Source of the DNA: Candidatus Latescibacteria bacterium 4484_181
GTDB lineage: Bacteria > Latescibacterota > MVCY01
Direction: 5' to 3'
Length of the DNA stretch: 7,309 bases
Assembly: GCA_002049985.1 (NCBI GenBank)
Contig: MVCY01000068.1
Location: 1 to 7,309 of the forward strand
Positions 1 to 4,978 of this stretch are shown here, piece after piece; the first letter of the stretch is position 1; each line of letters begins with the position of its first letter. The notes beneath the pieces were generated by a model. That model ran no database searches. It saw only the letters and a program-made list of their open reading frames with translations, and was not told where the DNA came from. The translations under genes were made by a program, and so were the position numbers.

Positions 1-482
1 TTTTCAGACTCTTCTCTTCTGATCTGTGCTGCTTTGGTGATGTCCTTTGTTGTCATAAGAGCCTGCATTGTTGCTTTTACAACGTTTACCGGATTGGGTG
101 AACCCAGAGATTTGGCCAGGATGTTCTGAACCCCTAGCATTTCTAACAGAATTCTCATCCCTCCTCCGGCGATTATGCCCGTACCGGGAGAGGCTGGCTT
201 CAGCAAGACCTTAGCTGCACCAAACTTACCTGTCACTTCATGGGGGATGGTTCCGTTAACTAAGGGAATGGGAACCATGTTTTTTTTTGCCGTTTCTGTA
301 GCTTTCCTTATCGACTCAGAAAGTTCATTGGCCTTACCGAACCCTATCCCCACGCGACTCTTCTTATCCCCAACAGCAACTAAAGCATTGAAGCTGAACC
401 GCCGTCCTCCCTTGACCACTTTTGCTACCCGATTGATGTGGATAACGCCCTCGCTCAATTCCAGTTCTGTCTCTTTCTGCAA
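1..482 (-). CDS. rpsE: 30S ribosomal protein S5 (3' end beyond window)
   Basis: S5 is a small-subunit protein near the decoding centre that contributes to translational accuracy. The frame reads about 160 residues and is still open at the window edge; S5 is usually about 165-170 aa, so only the tail is missing. Visible family signatures are INRVAKVVKGGRRF with F/S-NALVAVGD (about residues 17-40, the RNA-binding DSRM-type domain), TIPHEVTGKFGAAKVLLKPA in the middle, then GGGMRILLEMLGVQNI and GSPNPVNVVKATMQAL in the C-terminal domain. The start is TTG at 482: an in-frame TAA lies directly upstream, and GGGAGGA sits five bases before the TTG. It follows rplR by 18 bases, the usual spc order. An A9 run (coding Ala-Lys-Lys-Asn) is crossed without loss of frame. 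rpmD, rplO and secY would be expected next, outside the window. Confidence 0.97.
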   Translation of the reverse strand, partial: MQKETELELSEGVIHINRVAKVVKGGRRFSFNALVAVGDKKSRVGIGFGKANELSESIRKATETAKKNMVPIPLVNGTIPHEVTGKFGAAKVLLKPASPGTGIIAGGGMRILLEMLGVQNILAKSLGSPNPVNVVKATMQALMTTKDITKAAQIRREESE

Positions 483-486
483 TTAA

Positions 487-493
487 TCCTCCC
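487..493 (-). promoter_or_regulatory. Ribosome binding site deciding the TTG start of rpsE
   Basis: The minus strand reads GGGAGGATTAATTG. The GGGAGGA core lies five bases before the TTG codon at 482-480, and a TAA stop in the rpsE frame overlaps the spacer, so no earlier start is possible. No ATG or GTG lies nearby in frame, which makes TTG the supported initiator. Confidence 0.75.
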
Positions 494-500
494 TTTTTGT

Positions 501-872
501 CTAGAACTGCAGTCCTTTCTCGCGAGCGCCCTCGGCCAGGGCCTTCACTCTACCGTGGTAAAGATATCCAGCTCGGTCAAACACTACCTTTTCAATGCCC
601 TTCGCTTTGGCCATCATGGCGAGAAATCTCCCCACCTCTTTGCTTTTTTCACACTTCCCCTTTGTGGTTCGAATCTTCTCCCGCACCTGAGGAGTGAGAG
701 TGGATACACCGAGTAAAGATTTTTGGGAAATGTCATCTACTAATTGAGCGTATATGTGTTTCAGACTCCGGTACACTACCAGGCGGGGACGCTGGGCAGT
801 TCCTATAACCTTTTTCCTGATATGTCGATGCCGCCTTTGTCTGTTCAATGCAACTTTTTTTGACTTTTCCAT
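501..872 (-). CDS. rplR: 50S ribosomal protein L18
   Basis: L18 binds 5S rRNA and, with L5, docks it in the central protuberance of the large subunit. The 123-residue product has the expected length and order: a very basic N-terminus (RQRRHRHIRKKV, about 11-22), the RPRLVVYRSLKHIYAQLVDD segment (28-47) that opens the alpha/beta fold, and a C-terminal VFDRAGYLYHGRVKALAEGAREKGLQF that is a strong L18 signature. The ATG at 872 is the natural start although the sequence before it has only a weak GAG-type ribosome binding site. It follows rplF after 50 bases that hold no gene I can identify, and precedes rpsE by 18 bases. No lesion is visible. Confidence 0.97.
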   Translation of the reverse strand: MEKSKKVALNRQRRHRHIRKKVIGTAQRPRLVVYRSLKHIYAQLVDDISQKSLLGVSTLTPQVREKIRTTKGKCEKSKEVGRFLAMMAKAKGIEKVVFDRAGYLYHGRVKALAEGAREKGLQF

Positions 873-922
873 AATTGCAGCTCGCTATGGTTAAGATAAT
901 GACTACTCGAGAATTACGCGGC

Positions 923-1489
923 TTATGCACCCGCTTTGCCCGCCTTACGATGGATTATCTCCCCTTCATACCTGATTCCCTTTCCCTTGTAAGGCTCAGG
1001 GGGTCTGAAGGATCGAATTATTGCCGCTGTTTGTCCAACCTTCTGCTTATCTATACCCTTCACGATGATCTTCTGAGCCGCTTCTTGCTCGCCTCTGGTG
1101 CGGCGTCCCTCTTCCAGAGCAAACTCAATGCCATCTGGAGCAGGGAAAATGATGGGATGGGAGAATCCCAGGTTCAACCGTAGGTTATGTCCCTCCAATT
1201 GTGCCCGGTAACCGATCCCAACAATCTCCAGCTTTCGCTCAAACCCCTGACTTACTCCCTCTACAGCATTGGCAAGCAAGGACCGGGTAAGGCCATATAA
1301 TGCCCTATTGCGCTTCTCCTGGCCACTGCAGGTGAGCTCCACCTTTCCCTCCTTCACCTGAATCTGAATCTCCGGCTTATACGGGACTGAGAGCTCCCCT
1401 TTTGGCCCTTTTACCAATGCATAGCCGTTTTCGATATGCACCTCAACCCCTTTAGGGATCACAATGGGCTTTCTGCCTATCCGCGACAC
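923..1489 (-). CDS. rplF: 50S ribosomal protein L6
   Basis: L6 binds 23S rRNA near the sarcin-ricin loop and factor-binding region of the large subunit. The product is 188 aa against about 178-180 usual. It starts with the signature SRIGRKPIVIPKGVEV, contains VKGPKGELSVP (27-37), ALYGLTRSLLANAVEGVSQGFERKLEIVGIGYRA at the join of the two homologous domains (about 63-96), and ends with EPYKGKGIRYEGEIIHRKAGKAG. The extra length is partly a small charged insertion, EEGRRTRGEQEAAQ, around 126-139, where most family members have a shorter loop before the KGIDKQKVGQ motif. The start is GTG, with GGAG seven bases upstream. Downstream of rpsH by 33 bases. Confidence 0.97.
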   Translation of the reverse strand: MSRIGRKPIVIPKGVEVHIENGYALVKGPKGELSVPYKPEIQIQVKEGKVELTCSGQEKRNRALYGLTRSLLANAVEGVSQGFERKLEIVGIGYRAQLEGHNLRLNLGFSHPIIFPAPDGIEFALEEGRRTRGEQEAAQKIIVKGIDKQKVGQTAAIIRSFRPPEPYKGKGIRYEGEIIHRKAGKAGA

Positions 1490-1522
1490 CTGCCACTCCT
1501 CACTGGTTTCATATCCTTTTGA

Positions 1523-1921
1523 TTACCACACATAACAGATAACTTCTCCCCCTACGCCTGCTGCTCTGGCTTGCTCATCCGTCAGCACCCCTCGGGGAGT
1601 AGAAATTATGGCTATGCCTAAGCCATTAAGCACCTTAGGAATATTCTGATGTCCCACATACTTTCTCAACCCAGGTCTACTCACCCTCTTGATTCCCTTG
1701 ATGAAACTGTTCTCCTTTGCGTCATACTTAAGATATATCCTGAGGTAACCTTGCCTGTTGTCTTCAATATAAATGTAATCCTCTATGAAATTTGTCTCTC
1801 GAAGTATATCGACTATTCTCTGCTTCATATTAGAAGCAGGAACATCTACCTTTCTGTGTTTTGCTCTACAAGCATTTCTGATGCTGGTAAGCATATCAGC
1901 GATTGGGTCAGTCATACTCAT
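1523..1921 (-). CDS. rpsH: 30S ribosomal protein S8
   Basis: S8 binds helix 21 of 16S rRNA and helps assemble the central domain; in model bacteria it is also the translational repressor of the spc operon. The 132-residue product is the normal length. The N-terminal MTDPIADMLTSIRNA and the C-terminal VLNGLGIAIISTPRGVLTDEQARAAGVGGEVICYVW are diagnostic. The frame stays open 90 bases further upstream, but those residues resemble nothing in S8 and overlap rpsN. The ATG at 1921 is therefore chosen, with GGAG (in ATTGGAGATGAGAAC) about eight bases before it; a second ATG two codons later is possible. The 83-base gap after rpsN is longer than the other gaps and holds no gene I can see. Confidence 0.97.
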   Translation of the reverse strand: MSMTDPIADMLTSIRNACRAKHRKVDVPASNMKQRIVDILRETNFIEDYIYIEDNRQGYLRIYLKYDAKENSFIKGIKRVSRPGLRKYVGHQNIPKVLNGLGIAIISTPRGVLTDEQARAAGVGGEVICYVW

Positions 1922-2004
1922 GTTCTCATCTCCAATTTTCAGTCCAGAATTCGATACTCTGCAGCTACTCAGGAGTTTCTTCCCGTTCTCCAGTGGCCTA
2001 CAAT

Positions 2005-2190
2005 CTACCAACTGGCTTTGGTGACCCCTGGGATCTCACCAGAGAGGGCCAGCTCTCGAAAACATATGCGACATAACCCAAACTGCCTTAAGTAACCCCG
2101 AGCTCTGCCACAACGAAAGCAACGGTTATACTGCCGGACCTTGAACTTCGGCTTCTTCTTTGCCTTGACAATCAAAGCCTTCTTTGCCAC
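2005..2190 (-). CDS. rpsN: 30S ribosomal protein S14, zinc-binding type Z
   Basis: S14 sits in the head of the small subunit and is required late in 30S assembly. The product is 61 aa, the length of the short zinc-binding form. It contains a four-cysteine ribbon, C-X2-C-X12-C-X2-C (CFRC then CRIC), in the context RQYNRCFRCGRARGYLRQFG, followed by the C-terminal ELALSGEIPGVTKASW typical of the family. The start is GTG at 2190 (MAKKALIVKAKKKPKF). The frame could begin earlier at a TTG, but that would put the AAAGGAGG ribosome binding site inside the coding sequence. rplE ends 11 bases before. The short type Z form implies zinc-dependent folding. Confidence 0.97.
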   Translation of the reverse strand: MAKKALIVKAKKKPKFKVRQYNRCFRCGRARGYLRQFGLCRICFRELALSGEIPGVTKASW

Positions 2191-2194
2191 GAAA

Positions 2195-2202
2195 CCTCCT
2201 TT
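2195..2202 (-). promoter_or_regulatory. Ribosome binding site deciding the GTG start of rpsN
   Basis: The minus strand reads AAAGGAGGTTTCGTGGCA. The AAAGGAGG core overlaps the last base of the rplE stop codon and lies four bases before the GTG at 2190, which supports GTG over the upstream in-frame TTG and suggests termination-reinitiation from rplE to rpsN. Confidence 0.75.
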
Positions 2203-2747
2203 CAACTCTTCCTAAAGGGCGCTCCAAAACCCTTTAATAGTTCAAAAGCCTCCTCATCAGTCTTTGCTGAAGTCACAACAGTTATATCCATTCCCATTAT
2301 CTTCTCTACCTTATCATAACTTATTTCAGGAAATATAACCTGTTCTTTAACGCCCAATGTGTAGTTACCCCGACCATCAAAGGAGTTAGGGTTGATTCCC
2401 CGAAAATCGCGGATTCGGGGCAGGGCGAAGCTCAAGAGTCTGTCTAAGAATTCGTACATCCGATCGCCACGGAGAGTCACCGAACAGCCGATAGGCATTC
2501 CTGCCCTCACTCTAAAATTGGAGATCGACCTTTTGGCTCTTCTTACAGACGGCCTCTGTCCAGTAATAGTCGCCAGATCCTTCATAGCTGCATCCAACAA
2601 CTTAGGATTCTGGACAGCCTCACCCAGTCCCATATTTATCACGACCTTCTCCAATCGTGGCACTTGCATTATGTTACGATAACCAAACTTCTCCTTCAAT
2701 TTGGGAACAATCTCCTGTTGATACACAAACTTGAGTCGCGCTGGCAT
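2202..2747 (-). CDS. rplE: 50S ribosomal protein L5
   Basis: L5 binds 5S rRNA and sits in the central protuberance, contacting the P-site tRNA. The 181-residue product is full length (family about 179-180). Signatures in order: RLKFVYQQEIVPKLKEKFGYRNIMQVPRLEKVVINMGLGEA (4-44), TGQRPSVRRAKRSISNFRVRAGMPIGCSVTLRG (62-94), LPRIRDFRGINPNSFDGRGNYTLGVKEQVIFPEI (109-142), and the tail MGMDITVVTSAKTDEEAFELLKGFGAPF. The ATG at 2747 is preceded by AAGGAGA. The gene is entirely intact although rplX, immediately upstream, is badly damaged; the TGA of rplX and the ribosome binding site of rplE abut. Confidence 0.98.
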   Translation of the reverse strand: MPARLKFVYQQEIVPKLKEKFGYRNIMQVPRLEKVVINMGLGEAVQNPKLLDAAMKDLATITGQRPSVRRAKRSISNFRVRAGMPIGCSVTLRGDRMYEFLDRLLSFALPRIRDFRGINPNSFDGRGNYTLGVKEQVIFPEISYDKVEKIMGMDITVVTSAKTDEEAFELLKGFGAPFRKS

Positions 2748-2760
2748 ATGTCCATCTCCT

Positions 2761-2991
2761 TCAGAACCCCTGATTACAGCTTTTGCAGATAACCATCAGG
2801 TTAGAGAGCTGTATCGGCGCCTCTTTTTCGAGTATACCGCCCTGCTGATTTGTTCGAGGACGAGTATGGCGTTTAACCATGTTGACATGTTCCACAATTG
2901 CCTTGTCTTCCCTAGGGAAGACCTTCAGTACCCTCCCCTGTTTTCCTTTGTAATCTCCAGCAATAACCAGGACAGTATCATTTTTTTTCTC
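2761..2991 (-). pseudogene. rplX: Remnant of 50S ribosomal protein L24, start and C-terminus missing
   Basis: L24 normally binds near the 5' end of 23S rRNA and initiates large-subunit assembly. About 76 residues remain. The frame first matches L24 at KKNDTVLVIAGDYKGKQGRV (the KOW motif), then continues with EDKAIVEHVNMVKRH and QQGGILEKEAPIQLSNLMVIC. The family is usually about 100-105 aa. Two ends are missing. At the 5' side the frame is open only from about 3012, with no ATG, GTG or TTG before the KOW motif; the only near-cognate candidate there is a CTG at 3000. At the 3' side the protein stops after CKSCNQGF, losing about 25-30 residues that usually follow (the KPTRVG segment and a second basic or Cys-rich part). 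The CKSC pair suggests the ancestor may have had a two-CXXC form, now reduced to one pair. The remnant is joined out of frame to rplN. Confidence 0.85.
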
Positions 2992-3142
2992 CCCCTCCAG
3001 AGATAGTGCCTTTTACCGAAGCGATAATAGTATCACCAACTGTGGCATACCTTCTCTTGGACCCACCCAACACCTTAATGCACATTATCTCCTTAGCTCC
3101 GGTATTATCAGCCACTCGCAACCTTGTGTATTGTTGGATCAT
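2978..3142 (-). pseudogene. rplN: Truncated 50S ribosomal protein L14 (first 54 of about 122 residues)
   Basis: L14 is a universal large-subunit protein at the subunit interface, normally essential. The frame starts at ATG 3142 with MIQQYTRLRVADNTGAKEIM and continues CIKVLGGSKRRYATVGDTIIASVKG, an unmistakable L14 N-terminus. After TISGGGEKK it reaches TGA directly behind an A8 run. In intact homologues this position reads like GGxVKKGDVVKAVVVR and the protein continues for about 70 more residues; none of that (for example the VRTKKGVRRPDGS region) is present in any frame here. Instead the DNA continues, one base out of frame, into the KKNDTV of L24. The gene lies 26 bases after rpsQ. A normal start region with a broken 3' end argues for deletion rather than annotation error. 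Confidence 0.9.
2981..2988 (-). repeat. A8 homopolymer at the rplN/rplX junction
   Basis: Eight consecutive A on the minus strand (T8 on the plus strand), preceded by G5-A-G. L14 and L24 both commonly carry a Lys-Lys-x-Asp stretch at this point, so an A-rich microhomology would be a plausible crossover site. Joining the L14 frame to the L24 frame needs the loss of one base or a +1 shift; a tract of seven A would make a continuous L14-L24 fusion frame. Confidence 0.7.
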
Positions 3143-3168
3143 CTGGTTATCCTCACCTCAGACCTTGC

Positions 3169-3387
3169 TTACTCTGCCTTAGCTACTATTCTCACCAATC
3201 TCCAACGCTTGGTTCTGCTCAATGGTCTGGTCTCCATCAATTCAACCAGATCACCCACTTGAGCAATATTTTCTTCATCATGGGCGTGAAGTTTCTTAGT
3301 CTTACGGAAGACGCGTCCATAGAGGGGATGTCTCCCTGATGTGGTTATTGCAACAGTAATTGTCTTGTCAGGCTTATTACTGACCAC
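3169..3387 (-). CDS. rpsQ: 30S ribosomal protein S17, N-terminally shortened
   Basis: S17 binds the 5' domain of 16S rRNA and is an early assembly protein. From a GTG at 3387 the product is 72 aa, against about 80-88 in the family. The body is convincing: DKTITVAI, HPLYGRVFRKTKKLHAHDE and the diagnostic METRPLSRTKRWRLVRIVAKAE. Upstream of the GTG the frame still reads PEKGR before VVSNKPDK, which matches the usual GRVVSNKMDKT start of the fold, but it meets a stop (TAA) ten codons before the GTG and holds no better start. The normal first 10-12 residues, including part of the first beta strand, are therefore missing or must be made without a proper initiator. A weak AAAAGGG lies just before the GTG. 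It overlaps the truncated rpmC by 11 bases. Confidence 0.85.
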   Translation of the reverse strand: MVSNKPDKTITVAITTSGRHPLYGRVFRKTKKLHAHDEENIAQVGDLVELMETRPLSRTKRWRLVRIVAKAE

Positions 3388-3502
3388 TCTGCCCTTTTCT
3401 GGTAGCCCACTGAAATCTTAAGTTGCATAACTCTTCTTCGGCATCCCTGAGCCGGTTTATCGCCTCCTCATATGTCAACTCCCTCAACTGGTAAGGTTTC
3501 AT
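3377..3502 (-). pseudogene. rpmC: 50S ribosomal protein L29, C-terminally truncated
   Basis: L29 sits at the polypeptide exit tunnel and contacts nascent-chain factors. It begins at ATG 3502, one base after the rplP stop, as MKPYQLRELTYEEAINRLRD, and reaches EEELCNLRFQWAT, matching the L29 first helix and the LRFQ-x-AT hallmark. It then ends after RKGQSGQ at 41 residues, where the family is about 60-70 and continues with the NPMRIREVRRDIARIKT helix. That second helix is not found in any frame. The bases coding RKGQSGQ are the same DNA that, in another frame, codes the EKGRVVSN of S17, so the tail is out-of-frame rpsQ sequence. A 41-aa product would have only one complete helix of the hairpin. 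Deletion of roughly 120 bases across rpmC-rpsQ explains both genes. Confidence 0.85.
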
Positions 3503-3503
3503 C

Positions 3504-3926
3504 TTAAAGGATGCCCTCCTCCATATGTTCGACGAATTTCGTCTTAATAGGCAACTTATGGCTGGCGAGGGTCATTGCCCTTTGAGCTAAATCTCTGGAA
3601 ATGCCTCCCAGTTCGAACATAATCCTTCCTGGTTTAACCACCGCCACCCAGTATTCTACTGAACCCTTTCCCTTTCCCATTCTGGTCTCGGCAGGTTTAG
3701 CAGTTACCGGTTTATCTGGGAATATGCGAATCCATAGTTTCCCTCCTCGGCGGATGTGTCTGGTCATCGCAATTCTGGCTGCCTCAATCTGTCGGCTGGT
3801 GACCCAGCCAGGTTCAAGTGCCTGCAATCCATATTCACCGAAGGCAAGCTCCGATCCTCTGTATGCAGTGCCTTTCATCCGCCCCCGTTGCTGCTTCTTG
3901 TATTTGGTCTTCTTAGGCATTAACAT
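3504..3926 (-). CDS. rplP: 50S ribosomal protein L16
   Basis: L16 organises the A-site region of the large subunit and is needed late in assembly. The 140-residue product is full length. It opens MLMPKKTKYKKQQRGRMKG, a classic start, and contains ALEPGWVTSRQIEAARIAMTRHIRRGGKLWIRIFPDKPVTAKPAETRMGKGKGSVEYWVAVVKPGRIMFEL through the middle, the most conserved part of the family, with the RMGKGKG loop that approaches the peptidyl-transferase centre (about 82-88). The ATG at 3926 is preceded by GAGGGT overlapping the rpsC stop; a second in-frame ATG two codons later is less likely. Ten bases separate it from rpsC and one base from rpmC. Confidence 0.98.
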   Translation of the reverse strand: MLMPKKTKYKKQQRGRMKGTAYRGSELAFGEYGLQALEPGWVTSRQIEAARIAMTRHIRRGGKLWIRIFPDKPVTAKPAETRMGKGKGSVEYWVAVVKPGRIMFELGGISRDLAQRAMTLASHKLPIKTKFVEHMEEGIL

Positions 3927-3936
3927 TAAGATACCC

Positions 3937-4581
3937 TCACTTGCTGGAACCCTTGCTGTCGATTATCTCTCCCTTGTATATCCACACCTTTACCCCAATG
4001 GTACCATAGGTGGTGAAAGCAGTGGCAGCGCCGTAGTCAATATCTGCCCTCAGGGTATGCAGGGGAACACTCCCCTCTCTGTATTGTTCTCTTCTGGCCA
4101 TCTCAGCGCCCGCTATTCTCCCCCCGCACATAATCCTGATTCCCTTGGCTCCCAGTTTCATTGCCGAGGCCACTGCCCTTTTCACTGCCCTGCGGTAGTT
4201 CACCCTTTGCTCCAATTGGTTTGCGATGTTCTCTGCCACCAACTGAGCATCCAGTTCAGGGTATTTTATCTCCTGGATATTGATATAAATCTCCTTTTGC
4301 GTCAGGTATCGCAGCTCATCACGCAATTTATCCACCTCAGCGCCTCTGCGGCCGATCACTATCCCCGGGCGAGCGGTGTGAATGGTGAGGGTTACCTGCT
4401 TAGCCGCCCGTTCTATGGCAACTCTTGACACTCCAGCATGGTCGAAACGGCTCTTCACATACTTGCGAAGCATTAGGTCCTCCCGGAGCAGTTCGGAAAA
4501 GTCCTGCCGGGCGAACCACCTTGATTTCCAGGTCTTAATAACTCCTAACCTGAACCCCAATGGGTGCGTTTTTTGCCCCAC
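3937..4581 (-). CDS. rpsC: 30S ribosomal protein S3
   Basis: S3 lies at the mRNA entry channel of the small subunit and takes part in mRNA helicase activity. From GTG 4581 the product is 214 aa and begins MGQKTHPLGFRLGVIKTWKSRW, the standard S3 N-terminus. The KH domain is visible at TIHTARPGIVIGRRGAEVDKLR (the GxxG loop reads IGRRG), followed by YINIQEIKYPELDAQLVAENIANQLEQRVNYRRAVKRAV and the C-terminal GGRIAGAEMARREQYREGSVPLHTLRADIDYG, all diagnostic. The frame could begin at a TTG nine codons earlier, but that would overlap rplV and place the AGGAGG ribosome binding site inside the gene, so GTG is preferred. Intact and in canonical position between rplV and rplP. Confidence 0.98.
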   Translation of the reverse strand: MGQKTHPLGFRLGVIKTWKSRWFARQDFSELLREDLMLRKYVKSRFDHAGVSRVAIERAAKQVTLTIHTARPGIVIGRRGAEVDKLRDELRYLTQKEIYINIQEIKYPELDAQLVAENIANQLEQRVNYRRAVKRAVASAMKLGAKGIRIMCGGRIAGAEMARREQYREGSVPLHTLRADIDYGAATAFTTYGTIGVKVWIYKGEIIDSKGSSK

Positions 4582-4587
4582 ACGAGA

Positions 4588-4593
4588 CCTCCT
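4588..4593 (-). promoter_or_regulatory. Ribosome binding site deciding the GTG start of rpsC
   Basis: The minus strand reads AGGAGGTCTCGTGTGGGG. A perfect AGGAGG overlaps the last two bases of the rplV TAG stop and is six bases from the GTG at 4581, the one in frame with GQKTHP; the adjacent overlapping GTG is out of frame. This makes the longer TTG start at 4608 unlikely. Confidence 0.8.
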
Positions 4594-4936
4594 ATTCTTC
4601 TTCCCCAACCACTACAGTAATATGGCTTGATCGCTTTCTGATTGGTGCAGCTCTCCCCATCGCTCGGGGACGAAACCTTTTCAGCGTTGGGCCTTGATTC
4701 ACGCGGACATCCTTGATAATCAGATCCTCGGTGTTCACTTTTGCTCCGCCTTCTTGGTCAAGCAGGTTCGCGACGGCCGAACGAATCACTTTCTCAACCG
4801 GAACACTGGGAGCTTTTGGACAGAAATGCAGCAAGTTCAACGCCTCCTCCACCGCCTTACCCCTTATCATATCAATCACCTGTTTGGTCTTACGGGGGGA
4901 TATTCTGATATACCTACCTTCTGCCTTTGCCTGCAT
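4592..4936 (-). CDS. rplV: 50S ribosomal protein L22
   Basis: L22 lines the nascent-peptide exit tunnel, and its loop is a site of macrolide resistance and of stalling-peptide contacts. The 114-residue product has normal length: GRYIRISPRKTKQVIDMIRGK (7-27) is the family signature, followed by VEKVIRSAVANLLDQEGG and the tunnel-loop region TLKRFRPRAMGRAAPIRKRSSHITVVV, which keeps the RPRAMGRA core seen in sensitive bacteria. The ATG at 4936 has GAGGAGAGG upstream. This is the first ribosomal gene in the window; in a normal S10 cluster rpsS would lie directly upstream, but here there is a 42-base gap and then an unrelated metabolic gene. Confidence 0.98.
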   Translation of the reverse strand: MQAKAEGRYIRISPRKTKQVIDMIRGKAVEEALNLLHFCPKAPSVPVEKVIRSAVANLLDQEGGAKVNTEDLIIKDVRVNQGPTLKRFRPRAMGRAAPIRKRSSHITVVVGEEE

Positions 4937-4978
4937 CTACCTCTCCTCATACACCATTTTGGCTTCACCTGTTTTCTT
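4937..4978 (-). other. Junction between metabolic pair and ribosomal cluster
   Basis: This 42-base spacer holds the rplV ribosome binding site (GGAG, six bases from the ATG) and no recognisable promoter or terminator. In the frame of the upstream LarA-like gene the stop is followed by codons for KKTGEAKMVYEER and then TAG just before rplV. Such a short basic/acidic tail could be the last residues of a lost rpsS, but it is too short and too variable a region to assign. It is the point at which the normal S10 gene order is broken. Confidence 0.45.

Noticed and set aside
1922..2004. Small gene or leader element in the 83-base rpsN-rpsH gap
   Set aside because: No open frame with a ribosome binding site and no clear hairpin was found; it appears to be spacer.
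1523..2011. Longer rpsH of 162 residues
   Set aside because: The extra 30 residues overlap rpsN and do not resemble S8; the ATG at 1921 has a suitable GGAG.
2005..2205. rpsN start at the upstream TTG giving 66 residues
   Set aside because: The added residues are encoded by the ribosome binding site itself; GTG at 2190 gives the usual S14 N-terminus.
2975..2995. Programmed -1 frameshift at the A8 run making L14-L24 in one protein
   Set aside because: A -1 slip enters a frame starting MILSWLLL that ends quickly and is not L24. The L24 frame needs +1 (or one base fewer), so a classical A-tract -1 slip does not rescue it.
2761..3012. Independent, functional rplX start
   Set aside because: No ATG, GTG or TTG precedes the KOW motif in the L24 frame after its upstream TAA; only a CTG without a convincing initiation context is present, so a normal separate gene is unsupported.
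3601..4428. Long plus-strand open frame of 275 codons
   Set aside because: It lies antisense to rplP and rpsC, both intact and diagnostic, and its translation has no recognisable domain; it is a shadow frame.
4937..4978. Internal promoter for the ribosomal cluster
   Set aside because: The spacer is only 42 bases and shows no -10/-35 pair I can support; a promoter inside the LarA-like gene cannot be judged by eye.
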